Below are positions 16,345-27,020 of a stretch of 64,000 nucleotides of DNA, one piece after another (positions within the stretch are counted from its first letter, which is position 1; every line of letters begins with the position of its first letter). This DNA is from Rhizobium sp. CF122 (lineage in GTDB: Bacteria > Pseudomonadota > Alphaproteobacteria > Rhizobiales > Rhizobiaceae): positions 38,831 to 102,830 of the forward strand of contig NZ_AKKA01000011.1 of assembly GCF_000282035.1 (NCBI RefSeq), read 5' to 3'. The notes under the pieces are model-generated. The model was not told the DNA's origin, did no database searches, and was given only the letters and a program-made list of their open reading frames with translations. A program made the position numbers and the translations under genes.

Positions 16345-19188
16345 ATGCTCGACAAGACCTACGATTCCGCTGCCGTTGAACCGAAAATCGCTGCGAAATG
16401 GGATGAGGCGGACGCCTTCCGTGCGGGCGCCAATGCCAAGCCGGGCGCCGAGACCTTCACCATCGTGATCCCGCCGCCGAACGTGACCGGCTCGCTGCAC
16501 ATGGGACACGCGCTGAACAACACGCTGCAGGACATCATGGTCCGCTTCGAGCGCATGCGTGGCAAGGACGTGCTCTGGCAGCCGGGTATGGACCACGCCG
16601 GTATCGCCACCCAGATGGTTGTCGAGCGCAAGCTGATGGAACAGCAGTTGCCGGGCCGCCGCGACATGGGGCGCGAAGCCTTCATTGAGAAGGTCTGGGA
16701 ATGGAAGGCGGAATCGGGCGGCCTCATCTTCAACCAATTGAAGCGTCTCGGCGCGTCCTGCGACTGGTCGCGCGAGCGCTTTACTATGGACGAGGGGCTC
16801 TCCGCTGCCGTTCTTGAAGTCTTTGTAACGCTTTACAAGGAAGGCCTGATCTATCGCGACAAGCGCCTTGTCAACTGGGATCCGAAGCTGCTGACGGCGA
16901 TCTCCGACATCGAGGTCGAGCAGCACGAGGTCAACGGAAACCTCTGGTATTTCCGCTATCCGCTGGAGCCCGGCGTCACCTATCAGCATCCGGTTGCCTT
17001 CGACGAAGAAGGTAAGCCGACAGAATGGGAAACGCGCGACTATGTCGTCGTCGCCACCACCCGCCCGGAGACAATGCTCGGGGACACCGGCGTTGCCGTC
17101 AATCCGAAGGATGAGCGCTACAAGCCGCTGGTCGGCAAGCATGTGATCCTTCCAATCGTCGGCCGCCGCATTCCAATCGTCGCCGACGACTATCCGGATC
17201 CGACGGCCGGCACGGGCGCGGTCAAGATGACGCCGGCGCATGATTTCAACGATTTTGACGTCGGCAAGCGCACCGGCTTGCGTATCGTCAACGTACTCAC
17301 GGCCGATGCGCGGATCACCCTCAAGGACAACGAGGATTTCCTGGAAGGCATTCCAGATGCCGCAGCGCTGCACGGCGCCTGGGATGAGCTCGAAGGCAAG
17401 GATCGATTCGAGGCGCGCAAGATCATCGTCCGTATCTTTGAAGAGGGGGGGCTGCTCGACAAGGTCGAACCGCATAAGCACATGGTTCCGCATGGCGACC
17501 GTGGCGGTGTTCCGATTGAGCCGCGCCTGACGGAGCAATGGTACGTTGACGCCAAGACGCTGGCCGCACCGGCGATCGCGTCGGTTCGCGAAGGCCGCAC
17601 CAAGCTCGTTCCACGCAGCTGGGACAAGACCTATTACGAGTGGATGGAAAACATCCAGCCCTGGTGCGTCTCGCGCCAGCTCTGGTGGGGCCATCAGATT
17701 CCGGCCTGGTACGGCCCGGATGGTCAGGTCTTCGTCGAAAAGACCGAAGAGGAAGCTCTGCAAGCGGCGATCCAGCACTATCTCTCGCACGAAGGCCCGA
17801 TGAAGGCCTACGTCGAAGACCTGCTCGAAAACTTCAAGCCGGGCGAAATCCTGACGCGTGACGAGGATGTTCTCGACACATGGTTTTCGTCCGCGCTCTG
17901 GCCGTTCTCGACACTCGGCTGGCCCGACAAGACGCCCGAATTGGAGCGCTACTACCCAACCAACGTTCTCGTCACCGGCTTCGATATCATCTTCTTCTGG
18001 GTAGCTCGTATGATGATGATGGGCCTTCACTTCATGAAGGATGAGGACGGCGCTCCGGTCGAGCCCTTCAACACGGTCTATGTTCACGCGCTGGTTCGCG
18101 ACAAGAACGGCCAGAAGATGTCGAAGTCCAAGGGCAACGTCATCGATCCGCTGGAGCTGATCGACGAATACGGCGCTGATGCTCTGCGCTTCACCCTGGC
18201 GATCATGGCAGCGCAGGGACGTGACGTGAAGCTCGATCCGGCCCGCATCGCCGGCTACCGCAACTTCGGCACCAAGCTCTGGAACGCGACGCGCTTTGCC
18301 GAGATGAACGGTGCCAAGAGCGATCCACACTTCGTGCCCGAAGCCGCCGAGCTGACGATCAACCGCTGGATTCTGACGGAGCTTGCCCGTACGGAACGTG
18401 ACGTTACGGAAGCTCTCGAATCCTACCGTTTCAACGATGCGGCAGGCGCGCTGTATCGCTTCGTCTGGAACCAGGTCTGCGACTGGTATCTCGAGCTGCT
18501 GAAGCCGGTGTTCAATGGCGCGGACGAGGGCGCCAAGAAGGAAGCGCAGGCTTGCGCCGCCTATATCCTGGAGGAGATCTACAAGCTCCTGCATCCCTTC
18601 ATGCCGTTCATGACGGAAGAACTGTGGGCGCACACCGCAGGCGAGGGTAGCGAGCGCGACACGCTGGTCTGCCACGCCGAATGGCCGGCGCCGTCTTATG
18701 CCGATGATGGTGCGGCCGATGAGATTAATTGGCTGATCGATCTGGTTTCCGGTATCCGCTCCGTTCGCGCCGAAATGAACGTCCCGCCGTCGGCGGTCGC
18801 GCCGCTGGTTGTCGTCGACGCCAACAGCCTGACGCGCGAGCGGCTTGTCCGGCATGACGCTGCGATCAAGCGTCTTTCCCGTGTCGACGGCATCTCGCTG
18901 GCCAGCGAGGCGCCGAAAGGTGCCGCGCAGATCGTCGTCTCTGGGGCGACTGTCTGCCTTCCGCTTGGCACGCTGATCGATCTTGCCGCGGAGAAAGCAC
19001 GCCTCGAGAAGGCGATCGCCAAGGCCGATGGTGAGATCGCGCGCATTAACGGCAAGCTCTCGAACGAGAAGTTCGTCGCCAATGCCAATCCTGAAGTGGT
19101 CGCCGCTGAGCGTGATCGCTTGGAGGAACTGCAAGGCCAGATCGCTAGCTTGCGGGTTGCACTGTCGCGTGTATCCGAGGCCGTGTGA
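16345..19188 (+). CDS. valS: Valyl-tRNA synthetase
   Basis: A 947-residue class Ia enzyme that charges tRNA-Val. The ATP-binding HIGH motif appears as NVTGSLHMGHAL near residue 49 and the KMSKS motif as GQKMSKSKGNVIDPLELIDE near 590. The editing (CP1) domain lies between, with TTRPETMLGDTGVAV. The anticodon-binding domain is followed by the C-terminal coiled coil typical of ValRS (RLEKAIAKADGEIARINGKL). Full length for the family. The site before ATG 16345 is weak. A long open frame on the opposite strand is a shadow of the high GC content. Confidence 0.97.
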   Translation: MLDKTYDSAAVEPKIAAKWDEADAFRAGANAKPGAETFTIVIPPPNVTGSLHMGHALNNTLQDIMVRFERMRGKDVLWQPGMDHAGIATQMVVERKLMEQQLPGRRDMGREAFIEKVWEWKAESGGLIFNQLKRLGASCDWSRERFTMDEGLSAAVLEVFVTLYKEGLIYRDKRLVNWDPKLLTAISDIEVEQHEVNGNLWYFRYPLEPGVTYQHPVAFDEEGKPTEWETRDYVVVATTRPETMLGDTGVAVNPKDERYKPLVGKHVILPIVGRRIPIVADDYPDPTAGTGAVKMTPAHDFNDFDVGKRTGLRIVNVLTADARITLKDNEDFLEGIPDAAALHGAWDELEGKDRFEARKIIVRIFEEGGLLDKVEPHKHMVPHGDRGGVPIEPRLTEQWYVDAKTLAAPAIASVREGRTKLVPRSWDKTYYEWMENIQPWCVSRQLWWGHQIPAWYGPDGQVFVEKTEEEALQAAIQHYLSHEGPMKAYVEDLLENFKPGEILTRDEDVLDTWFSSALWPFSTLGWPDKTPELERYYPTNVLVTGFDIIFFWVARMMMMGLHFMKDEDGAPVEPFNTVYVHALVRDKNGQKMSKSKGNVIDPLELIDEYGADALRFTLAIMAAQGRDVKLDPARIAGYRNFGTKLWNATRFAEMNGAKSDPHFVPEAAELTINRWILTELARTERDVTEALESYRFNDAAGALYRFVWNQVCDWYLELLKPVFNGADEGAKKEAQACAAYILEEIYKLLHPFMPFMTEELWAHTAGEGSERDTLVCHAEWPAPSYADDGAADEINWLIDLVSGIRSVRAEMNVPPSAVAPLVVVDANSLTRERLVRHDAAIKRLSRVDGISLASEAPKGAAQIVVSGATVCLPLGTLIDLAAEKARLEKAIAKADGEIARINGKLSNEKFVANANPEVVAAERDRLEELQGQIASLRVALSRVSEAV

Positions 19189-19216
19189 AATCAACGCTTA
19201 GTAGCAGGTAATTTCA

Positions 19217-19247
19217 AAGGCGCCCGATGTCGAATCGGGCGCCTTTT
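19217..19247 (+). terminator. Terminator after valS
   Basis: GGCGCCCGAT pairs with ATCGGGCGCC across a short loop and is followed by TTTT. Confidence 0.8.
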
Positions 19248-19592
19248 GCTGAAGGTCGATATGGATCTCCGGATTTGGCATCCGGATTTGCCGATATTTC
19301 CGGGATCCCACCTTGATTCCACACGTTTTCTTGCTGCCTCTGGCGAAAAACAGGAGTGTTGTTTCCCTGTTACAGGAGGCAGCTAATGTGGAATGGTCGA
19401 CCTCAATGCAGTGGGTAATTTTACCATCTATAGAATTTTGTTCTAAATTGCAGAAATATTGACGTGCCCGTCAATTTTTTACGTAAAACATCCGTTAGCC
19501 GAGTTTCCAATCACGCCCGAACACAAAGTTGCCATTTATCGGCATCGCCTGCACAGTCGCGCCATTGCAATTGCCTGAGTGGGGGAGACACA
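19248..19592. other. Upstream region of the FadL-like gene
   Basis: About 345 bases. The part from 19410 to 19490 is AT-rich (TTTTACC, TATAGAATTTTG, AATATTG) and probably holds the promoter of the porin gene. No other feature seen. Confidence 0.4.
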
Positions 19593-20867
19593 TTGGCATC
19601 TCGTATGACATCGGCCGGCGTTCTGTCGCTTGCCCTATTTTCGACGCTGGCGCAGCCGTCCTTCGCGGGAGGCCTTGATCGCGGCGGCTACAATATCGAT
19701 CTGCTCTTCGATCAGTCGCGTTTTTCCGCGCAGTCGGCCGTGTTCTACGTCATGCCGCAGCGTGAGTTGAAGAATGTGACGGACACCAATACGTCAGCAC
19801 TCACGGGCGGCGGAAACCTCAACAGCAGGTCCCACTCGGCGGATGAGACGGAGAATTTCGCGGTCCCGTATGTCGGCTTCAAGGCTGGATACGAAGATGT
19901 GGACTGCCTCTTCGACTATTCGGAGCCGTTCGGCGCGCATACGAACCCCGGCATCAACTGGGCTGGCGCCAACAACAACATTGAAACCAAAATAGAGACG
20001 CACAACTACGCGACCACGTGCTCTTACAAATTCGACGTCGGCCCCGGCCAACTTCGCTTGATCGGCGGCGCCTTCTATCAGGAGGTGGAAGGCTTCAAGG
20101 AGCGGCTGGTCAGCACGATTCCTTCGTTGATCGGTACCGGCACTGGCATCGGTCGTCTGGATCTCGAAGACAACGGTTGGGGATGGCGTACCGGCATCGC
20201 ATATGAAATTCCAGAGTATGGGATACGTGCCAGCTTAGTCTACAACAGCCGCGTAAAGTATGACAGCTTGAGTGGCACGGTTGATCTGACGCAGGTCCGG
20301 GCGCCGGTCGCGCCTCTGAATGCCGCGCCGTTTGGGAGTGTCACGAATGTCTTCGGCGAGGCGGAAGCTCCGGACTCATTGGAGCTAAAGGTTCAGAGCG
20401 GTATCGCGCCCGATTGGCTGGCGTTCGGTTCCGTGAAATGGACGAACTGGAGTGTCCTTCAATCTATCCCGCTCTGCCCCGTCTCAACGAAGGGCAGGGC
20501 CTGCACGTCGAGCAGCCCGACCAAACTGACGTCCCTTGATTTGCTCTATCAGGATGGCTGGACCGTTACGGGTGGCATCGGTCACAAGTTCAACGAACAG
20601 TGGACTGGCGCCGTCAGTCTGACCTGGGATCGCGGCACCAGCCACGGCTATGGCGCACAGACCGATACTTGGACCGTTGGTCTTGGTGCCGCCTACAACC
20701 CGACCGACAACATCGAATGGCGCGTTGCCGGTGCTCTCGGCGTCCTGACGAGTGGTTCGTCTGGTGTGCTGGTGGAAGATGGCGTCACATACGGAAATGA
20801 CGTCTCATACGACTTCGGCAACGATCTCGTGGCTGCCGTCTCGACCAGCATCAAGGTGAAATTCTAA
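19593..20867 (+). CDS. FadL/OmpP1-type outer membrane protein
   Basis: A 424-residue outer membrane beta-barrel, probably a hydrophobic-compound channel of the FadL family. I chose a TTG start at 19593, because GGGGGAG lies seven bases before it and it gives a proper signal peptide (MASRMTSAGVLSLALFSTLA, cleaved near SFAGG); an ATG at 19464 would add 43 non-signal-like residues. The mature protein begins GGLDRGGYN and alternates short hydrophobic strands with polar turns, ending in KVKF, the aromatic C-terminal signature recognised by BamA. Rhizobial relatives carry the same GGLdRggY start. Substrate unknown; long-chain fatty acids are the family model. Confidence 0.85.
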   Translation: MASRMTSAGVLSLALFSTLAQPSFAGGLDRGGYNIDLLFDQSRFSAQSAVFYVMPQRELKNVTDTNTSALTGGGNLNSRSHSADETENFAVPYVGFKAGYEDVDCLFDYSEPFGAHTNPGINWAGANNNIETKIETHNYATTCSYKFDVGPGQLRLIGGAFYQEVEGFKERLVSTIPSLIGTGTGIGRLDLEDNGWGWRTGIAYEIPEYGIRASLVYNSRVKYDSLSGTVDLTQVRAPVAPLNAAPFGSVTNVFGEAEAPDSLELKVQSGIAPDWLAFGSVKWTNWSVLQSIPLCPVSTKGRACTSSSPTKLTSLDLLYQDGWTVTGGIGHKFNEQWTGAVSLTWDRGTSHGYGAQTDTWTVGLGAAYNPTDNIEWRVAGALGVLTSGSSGVLVEDGVTYGNDVSYDFGNDLVAAVSTSIKVKF

Positions 20868-20891
20868 GTTACAAAGATGAGCCTCAGATCA

Positions 20892-20922
20892 GCCCGGCAA
20901 AATTGCCGGGCTTTTCTTTATG
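20892..20922 (+). terminator. Terminator after the FadL-like gene
   Basis: AGCCCGGCAA AA TTGCCGGGCT, a 10-bp perfect stem, followed by TTTCTTT. Confidence 0.88.
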
Positions 20923-21574
20923 TACGGGTCGTTAAGCATGCCATTTCCACGTCTCATTTTGTGACGATTCAGCAACAGTTTTTTACCAGCATTTGCGTAA
21001 GATGATCTGACGGCGAAATTGTCCATTTCCCGCCACAAACTAGGCGCAGCGCTGTAGACGGGCGAGGGAATGACAGGCGTAGGGTGTGCGTAAAAGAGTA
21101 CGATGAGCGAATTCGTAACGGGTACAATTAGGATGGGTGAAGCTTACGGCAAAGTTGCCGCGGCCGGCGCCATTTTCCTTTTCCCGCAGGACGATTCCGC
21201 TTCAGAAATTCGCTCTGACGTTGCGCTTTCAAGCCTCTCTTTCTTCTCGTTTTCAAACCGATCGGCATCATCGGAATCAGCGTCCGGTAACGACGACACA
21301 GGTTTGGTCACAATTGGTGATTATCTTTATCTCGACGGCGGAAAGGCAGATGTCCTGGCCGCGGGAGTGAGGCAGATGGCATCGCAGGCGAGCCGCGCCG
21401 GACAGCGGGCGGAGAGGGTCGATGCGCTTGGAATTGAGGCTCTCGAGGGAGGGCTTAGGCTGGATGCGACGCGGGCAAAGGGGCCTTTGAGCCCACCGCG
21501 GGATCGCTCGCCGGGAGGAATGCATCCGCGGATCGAAAGTCCGCACGGGTGGGAAGCGAAAGAAACCGAGTGAA
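20923..21574. other. Long upstream region of exoR
   Basis: About 650 bases between the terminator and exoR. It contains an open frame from 21103 to 21573 that ends two bases before exoR, but it has no ribosome site, is unlike any family I know, and has the composition of non-coding DNA, so I left it out. The stretch may be a long regulated leader of exoR. Confidence 0.4.
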
Positions 21575-22378
21575 ATGCTGACGTCCGAGTTCAGACCTTT
21601 CAGATTGATGCTCATGGGGCTTTCCATTGCCTGTTGCGCGGCAATTGCATCGCCTGCGAGCGCATTCGACATCAAGTCGGGCGTCTCGAAAGAGTCCGGT
21701 CCCTTCGATCTCTTCAAGTTCGGTTTCAAGGCGTATAAGAACGGTCAGAAAGAAGAAGCGGTCGAAGCGTATAAGTACGCCGCCGAGAAGGGCCATACGG
21801 GCTCGCGCTGGGCGCTCGCCAACATGTATGCTGACGGCGATGGCGTCGCGCAGGATGACTTCGAAGCCTTCAAGATCTATAGCGAGATCGCGCAGCAAGG
21901 GGTGGAGCCCGGCTCTGAAGACACCGGCTTCTTCGTCAACGCGCTGCTGTCGCTTGCCAACTATTACAAGCGCGGTATTCCCGGCAGCCCTGTTAAGACC
22001 GATCTCAACCAGGCGCGTCAGCTTTATTTTCAGGCTGCCTCTACCTTTGGTGTCGCTGAGGCGCAGTTCCAGCTGGCGCAGATGATGCTGGCGGGCGAAG
22101 GGGGCAGCACCAGCACGCAGCAGGCAAAGAAGTGGCTCAACCAGGCCCGCAAGAGCGGTCATCCCGGTGCCATGGCCGTGTTCGGCAATATCCTCTTCCA
22201 GGAGGGCCAGGCAGCCAACGGGCTCGCACTGATGACCGCCGCGCTTGACCGCTGCAAGCCGAAGGACTGTGGCTGGATGGAGTCCCTGCAGGAGCAGGCC
22301 TTCTCCGTCGCGAGCGAAGGCGACCGCCGCTCGGCCGTGGCGCTTTCTCACAAGATTGCAGCTAGCGGCGCCGACTGA
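21575..22378 (+). CDS. exoR: ExoR, periplasmic Sel1-repeat regulator of exopolysaccharide synthesis
   Basis: A 267-residue protein with signal peptide (LMGLSIACCAAIASPASAFD, residues about 12-31) and Sel1/TPR repeats such as EEAVEAYKYAAEKGHTGSRW and SRWALANMYADGDGVAQDD. Length and sequence agree closely with Ensifer meliloti ExoR, which binds the sensor kinase ExoS in the periplasm, keeps ExoS-ChvI off, and so restrains succinoglycan and favours motility; it is destroyed by proteolysis at low pH. In Agrobacterium the same protein links acid pH to virulence. It starts MLTSEFRPFRLM; ATG 21575 has GAGTGAA upstream. Confidence 0.92.
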   Translation: MLTSEFRPFRLMLMGLSIACCAAIASPASAFDIKSGVSKESGPFDLFKFGFKAYKNGQKEEAVEAYKYAAEKGHTGSRWALANMYADGDGVAQDDFEAFKIYSEIAQQGVEPGSEDTGFFVNALLSLANYYKRGIPGSPVKTDLNQARQLYFQAASTFGVAEAQFQLAQMMLAGEGGSTSTQQAKKWLNQARKSGHPGAMAVFGNILFQEGQAANGLALMTAALDRCKPKDCGWMESLQEQAFSVASEGDRRSAVALSHKIAASGAD

Positions 22379-22461
22379 GCGCGTCCTTCCCGACAGCGGA
22401 GGCGTATTTGGCGATAGCTGGAACGCGGGTGCGCGAAACGTTGAAGGCGATGCGCTTTAAC

Positions 22462-23253
22462 TCAGGCCGCGAAATCGAAATAGGCTACGACAGGCACGTG
22501 GTCTGACGGCTTCTCCCAGGCACGAACGTGCTTTTCAATCGCTGATGATGTCATGCGGTCGGAGGCTTCCGGTGAAAGCAGCAGGTGGTCGATGCGGATG
22601 CCGTTGTTCTTCTGCCAGGCACCCGCTTGATAATCCCAGAACGAGTAGAGTTGAATGGCATCCGTCGTTGCGCGCACGGCATCTGTCAATCCAAGGCCTT
22701 CAAGTCGACGGAAAGCCTGACGCGTCTGCGGCAGGAACAGTGCGTCATTCTCCCAGACCTTTGGATCGAAACAGTCATGCGGCTCCGGGATGACGTTGTA
22801 GTCGCCGGCAAGGATCAGGATTTCCTCGTAAGCCAGGCGCTCGGCTGCGAATGTGCGTAACCGTTCCATCCAGGCGAGCTTGTAGGTGTATTTCTCGGTT
22901 TCAACAGGATTGCCGTTCGGCAGGTAGAGGCAGCAGACACGCGCGACGCGATTGCCGGGAAGCGAAAACACGGCTTCCAGGAAGCGAGCCTGCTCGTCCA
23001 GCGGATCGCCCGGCAGCCCGCGGCTCACTTCATCAGGCTTGGTCTTGGAAAGGATCGCGACGCCATTGAAGCCTTTCTGTCCGTGCGTCTCGACATGATA
23101 GCCCATTGCTTCGATTTCGAACCTGGGAAAACCCTCGTCGATCGTCTTGATCTCCTGCAGGCAGACGATATCGGGATTGGAGTCTTTCAGCCATTGCGTC
23201 AGGTTGTCGATGCGCGCCTTGACGCCGTTGATGTTCCAGGTCGCGATCTTCAT
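22462..23253 (-). CDS. xthA: Exodeoxyribonuclease III / AP endonuclease
   Basis: A 263-residue enzyme of the exonuclease III family that cuts at abasic sites and degrades 3' ends during base-excision repair. Motifs in order: MKIATWNINGVKAR at the start, LQEIKT (metal-binding Glu near 34), CCLYLPNGNP, LAGDYNVIP (Asp/Asn pair), GIRIDHLLLS, and the C-terminal catalytic SDHVPVVA. All key residues are present. It is convergent with exoR, with 83 bases between the stops. Confidence 0.95.
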   Translation of the reverse strand: MKIATWNINGVKARIDNLTQWLKDSNPDIVCLQEIKTIDEGFPRFEIEAMGYHVETHGQKGFNGVAILSKTKPDEVSRGLPGDPLDEQARFLEAVFSLPGNRVARVCCLYLPNGNPVETEKYTYKLAWMERLRTFAAERLAYEEILILAGDYNVIPEPHDCFDPKVWENDALFLPQTRQAFRRLEGLGLTDAVRATTDAIQLYSFWDYQAGAWQKNNGIRIDHLLLSPEASDRMTSSAIEKHVRAWEKPSDHVPVVAYFDFAA

Positions 23254-23374
23254 GGGGGTGTCCTGTTCCGCTTCGTCGGTCTCTTGTATCGTGCTCCTTC
23301 GAGCGCGGACAAGACTTTAAACCGACCGCAAGAGATTCTTCGGCCGGTTCGGTGTGGATACCCTGAGGGATCGA

Positions 23375-23707
23375 TCAGATAGAGAAGCTGGTGCCGCAGC
23401 CGCAGCTTGCAACCGCGTTAGGGTTCTTGATCTGGAAGGACTGTCCGAGCAGGCTATCGACGAAATCGATTTCGGATCCCGCCATATAGACCAAGGAGAG
23501 GCTGTCGATCAGCACCTTGGCGTCATTCTTCTCGACGACGGTGTCGTCATCCTGCGCATTATCGGCAAGGTCGAACTTGTAGGAAAAGCCCGAACAGCCG
23601 CCGCCTTCCACGGAAACGCGCAGCGCGCTCTTCCCGGGTTCCGTGCCGACGATTGCCGCGATTCGTTTTGCCGCGGCATCGGAAAGGGTTACACTTGCGT
23701 CCGTCAT
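23375..23707 (-). CDS. erpA: Iron-sulfur cluster insertion protein, HesB/IscA (ErpA) type
   Basis: A 110-residue A-type carrier that receives an Fe-S cluster and hands it to apo-proteins. Start ATG 23707 (MTDASVTLSDAAAKRI) has AGGAG at ideal spacing; the frame is open 19 codons further without a site. The three ligand cysteines are present: GGGCSGFSY near residue 55 and the C-terminal CGCGTSFSI. Divergent from dgt, the usual neighbour in rhizobia. ErpA versus another IscA paralogue cannot be settled by eye. Confidence 0.88.
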   Translation of the reverse strand: MTDASVTLSDAAAKRIAAIVGTEPGKSALRVSVEGGGCSGFSYKFDLADNAQDDDTVVEKNDAKVLIDSLSLVYMAGSEIDFVDSLLGQSFQIKNPNAVASCGCGTSFSI

Positions 23708-23920
23708 TTTTGCTCCTGCCGGGTTCAAGATCCGGAGAGAATACCTGTTAGCCGCTGGTTTCAAGCGGCTGATTTCAAAGCTACTTACGCTCTATACCAC
23801 GAAAGCGCAGGTTCGGGCAAAATGACTGCGAAAGCATCGCTTTGCCGTTTATGCTCTCTATAGGTATGAAGAGCGCAAGGCGGCGTCAATGGGCGGCTGC
23901 ATATCAGGTAACGGTGACGA

Positions 23921-25138
23921 ATGACGATCGACAGGCATGCTTTGGGATACGGCAACAGTGACAGGGCGGCGTATGCGGCAGATCCCTGGTCGACACGCGG
24001 CAGGCTCTATCCCGAGGACCTCAGCCCCACCCGTTCGGATTTTCAGCGCGACCGCGACCGCATTGTTCACACGACGGCATTTCGCCGATTGAAGCACAAA
24101 ACGCAGGTCTTCATCGCGCAGGATGGCGATCACTATCGCACCCGGTTGACACACACGATCGAGGTTGCGCAGGTGGCCCGCGCTCTCGCCAGGGCACTGA
24201 AGCTTGACGAGGACCTCGCCGAAGGTGTGGCGCTTGTCCATGACTTTGGCCACACGCCCTTCGGCCACACGGGCGAGGATGCGCTGCATGAGGTTCTGCT
24301 ACCCTACGGCGGCTTCGATCACAACGCCCAGTCGCTGCGCATCGTCACCAAGTTGGAGCGCCGCTACGCCGATTTTGATGGCATCAATCTGACATGGGAA
24401 AGTCTGGAAGGGCTCGTCAAGCACAACGGCCCGCTCCTGACCAAGGACGGTGCCGGCACGCGCGGGCCGGTTCCGCAGCCGATCCTGGACTATTGCGAGA
24501 TCCACGACCTGGAACTGGATACCTATGCAAGCCTGGAAGCGCAGGTTGCCGCGATCGCTGATGATATCGCCTATAACACGCATGACATCGATGACGGGCT
24601 TCGCTCCGGCTATCTGACCTTCGACATGCTGGAGGAGATCCCGTTTCTGGCAGGTCTGATGACGGAGGTACGGGAACGCTATCCAAACCTCGAGGCCAGC
24701 CGTTTTACCCACGAGATCATGCGCCGCCAGATCACCCGGATGGTCGAGGACGTCATTTCCGTCGCCCAACGGGGACTTGCAGATATCAAGCCGAACAGCG
24801 CAACCGATATTCGCCAGGCCAATCGCGTGATCGCGACATTTTCCGACGAGATGTTTGAAACCGACCGGCAGATCAAGGCAATGCTTTTCAAGCGCATCTA
24901 CCGGCATCCCGAGATCATGCGCATCCGCGCCGGCGCTGCGCAGATCGTGACCGATCTCTTCGGCGCCTATATGGCCAATCCGAAGGAGATGCAAAGCCAC
25001 TATTGGGTGGATCATATCGCCGGTCTTGCCGAAGCGGCGAGGGCGCGCCATGTCGGCGACTATCTTGCGGGGATGACCGATACCTACGCGATCAGTGCCC
25101 ACAGGCGATTGTTTGACCGCACTCCGGATTTGCGATAG
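23921..25138 (+). CDS. dgt: Deoxyguanosinetriphosphate triphosphohydrolase-like protein
   Basis: A 405-residue HD-domain dNTP triphosphohydrolase that splits dNTPs to nucleosides and triphosphate. The metal-binding motifs are [12 protein letters not shown] (His78), [16 protein letters not shown] (His107-Asp108) and the later D in DIAYNTHD. The YRTRLTHT segment and the [13 protein letters not shown]-terminal motif are typical of the alphaproteobacterial type. Start ATG 23921 with GGTGACG upstream. Followed by argS after 65 bases; the two probably form an operon. Confidence 0.92.
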   Translation: MTIDRHALGYGNSDRAAYAADPWSTRGRLYPEDLSPTRSDFQRDRDRIVHTTAFRRLKHKTQVFIAQDGDHYRTRLTHTIEVAQVARALARALKLDEDLAEGVALVHDFGHTPFGHTGEDALHEVLLPYGGFDHNAQSLRIVTKLERRYADFDGINLTWESLEGLVKHNGPLLTKDGAGTRGPVPQPILDYCEIHDLELDTYASLEAQVAAIADDIAYNTHDIDDGLRSGYLTFDMLEEIPFLAGLMTEVRERYPNLEASRFTHEIMRRQITRMVEDVISVAQRGLADIKPNSATDIRQANRVIATFSDEMFETDRQIKAMLFKRIYRHPEIMRIRAGAAQIVTDLFGAYMANPKEMQSHYWVDHIAGLAEAARARHVGDYLAGMTDTYAISAHRRLFDRTPDLR

Positions 25139-25203
25139 GCAGCGGTCGCCCGGCCAAGACCGGACAAATGCCTTGTGGCAAAGCCTATGCATGGAAGAGT
25201 GCG

Positions 25204-26961
25204 ATGAACCTTTTTACCGATTTTGAAGCCAGGATTAAAACCGCCCTTGAACAGATTGATCTGGTCAGGGAAAAGCGATCCGAGCTGGATTTCGGCCGCA
25301 TCGCAATCGAGCCGCCACGCGACCCGAGCCACGGTGATGTTGCGACCAACGCAGCGATGGTGCTGGCAAAGCCGCTCGGCACCAATCCGCGCGCTCTGGC
25401 GGAGATCATCGCTGAGAAGTTGAAGGAAGACGCCGACGTTGCGGACGTCTCGGTGGCTGGCCCCGGCTTTATCAACATCAAGCTCTCCGTCGGCTACTGG
25501 CAGCGTCTGCTTGCCTCGATGATCGAGGCCGGCACAGACTACGGCCGCTCGGCAATTGGTGCCGGCAAGCGCGTCAACGTCGAATATGTGTCGGCGAATC
25601 CGACCGGGCCCATGCATGTCGGCCACTGCCGCGGCGCCGTCGTCGGCGACGCGCTGGCCAACCTGCTTTCCTTCGCCGGCTTCGAGGTCGTCAAGGAGTA
25701 CTACATCAACGATGCCGGCTCGCAGATCGATGTGCTGGCGCGCTCTGTTTTCTTGCGTTACCGCGAAGCTCTCGGCGAGAAGATCGGAGAGATTCCGCCC
25801 GGACTTTATCCGGGCGATTACCTCGTGCCCGTCGGCGAGTCACTGGCCCGTGACTACGGCGTCAGGCTGCACAATATGACCGAAGATCAATGGATGCCGA
25901 TCGTCAAGGATCGTACGATCGACTCAATGATGACGATGATCCGCGAGGATCTGGACGCGTTGAACGTGCATCACGACGTCTTCTTCTCGGAGCGTACACT
26001 GCATGCGCACGGCGCTGCCGCTATCCGCACGGCAATCAACGATCTGACATTCAAGGGGCACGTCTACAAGGGCACGCTGCCGCCGCCAAAGGGTCAGTTG
26101 CCGGAGGACTGGGAAGACCGCGAGCAGACGCTGTTCCGCTCCACGGAAGTCGGCGACGATATGGACCGGCCGCTGATCAAGTCGGACGGCTCCTATACCT
26201 ATTTTGCTGCCGACGTTGCCTACTTCAAGAACAAGTTTGACCGTGATTTCAACGAGATGATCTATGTTCTCGGTGCAGACCACGGCGGCTACGTCAAGCG
26301 CCTGGAGGCCGTTGCTCGGGGTGTTTCCGAGGGTAAAGCGAAGCTGACCGTCCTTCTTTGCCAGCTTGTCAAGCTGTTCCGCAATGGCGAGCCGGTGAAG
26401 ATGTCGAAGCGCTCGGGCGACTTCGTGACGCTACGCGAAGTCGTAGAGGAGGTTGGCCGCGATTCGGTCCGTTTCATGATGTTGTATCGCAAGAGTTCGG
26501 AACCGCTGGACTTCGATTTCGCCAAAGTGACGGAGCAATCGAAGGACAATCCGGTGTTCTACGTGCAGTATGCGCACGCACGCTGCATGTCTGTTTTCCG
26601 GCAGGCGAAGGAAGTGTTTCCGGACCTTGACGTGACGCCTGCCGAGCTTGCGAAAGCGGCGGCGGGGATCTCGGATCCGACGGAATTGCAGCTGGTTGCG
26701 AAGGCCGCCGAGTTTCCACGCTTGGTCGAATCCGCGGCGCAGTCACAGGAGCCCCATCGCGTCGTTTTTTACCTCTATGATCTGGCAAGTTCTTTCCATG
26801 CGCACTGGAATAAAGGTAAGGATCAAGTAGACTTACGATTTATTAACGATAAGAACCGAGAATCGAGTATAGCCAGATTAGGGCTGGTGTACGCCGTTGC
26901 GTCGGTTTTGAAGTCGGGACTTGCCATTGCGGGTACCGCTGCGCCGGATGAGATGCGGTAG
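25204..26961 (+). CDS. argS: Arginyl-tRNA synthetase
   Basis: A 585-residue class Ia synthetase for tRNA-Arg. ATG 25204 ([17 protein letters not shown]) has GGAAGAG upstream; the extra 12 codons before it are not needed. The N-terminal Add-1 domain is followed by the HIGH motif in [18 protein letters not shown] near 125, a long Rossmann core, KMSKRSGDF near 400, and the C-terminal DALR anticodon-binding domain. Expected length. Confidence 0.97.
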   Translation: MNLFTDFEARIKTALEQIDLVREKRSELDFGRIAIEPPRDPSHGDVATNAAMVLAKPLGTNPRALAEIIAEKLKEDADVADVSVAGPGFINIKLSVGYWQRLLASMIEAGTDYGRSAIGAGKRVNVEYVSANPTGPMHVGHCRGAVVGDALANLLSFAGFEVVKEYYINDAGSQIDVLARSVFLRYREALGEKIGEIPPGLYPGDYLVPVGESLARDYGVRLHNMTEDQWMPIVKDRTIDSMMTMIREDLDALNVHHDVFFSERTLHAHGAAAIRTAINDLTFKGHVYKGTLPPPKGQLPEDWEDREQTLFRSTEVGDDMDRPLIKSDGSYTYFAADVAYFKNKFDRDFNEMIYVLGADHGGYVKRLEAVARGVSEGKAKLTVLLCQLVKLFRNGEPVKMSKRSGDFVTLREVVEEVGRDSVRFMMLYRKSSEPLDFDFAKVTEQSKDNPVFYVQYAHARCMSVFRQAKEVFPDLDVTPAELAKAAAGISDPTELQLVAKAAEFPRLVESAAQSQEPHRVVFYLYDLASSFHAHWNKGKDQVDLRFINDKNRESSIARLGLVYAVASVLKSGLAIAGTAAPDEMR

Positions 26962-27020
26962 CGTCACCATTTACCCACAATGCTCTGGCATAAACCTTGG
27001 CAGTTGCGAGTGGGATGAGT

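Noticed and set aside
16300..19194. Very long open frame antisense to valS
   Set aside because: It mirrors a clear ValRS gene with all motifs; high-GC genes often leave the reverse frame open.
21103..21573. 156-codon open frame ending just before exoR
   Set aside because: No ribosome site, no recognisable family and composition unlike neighbouring genes; more likely leader DNA.
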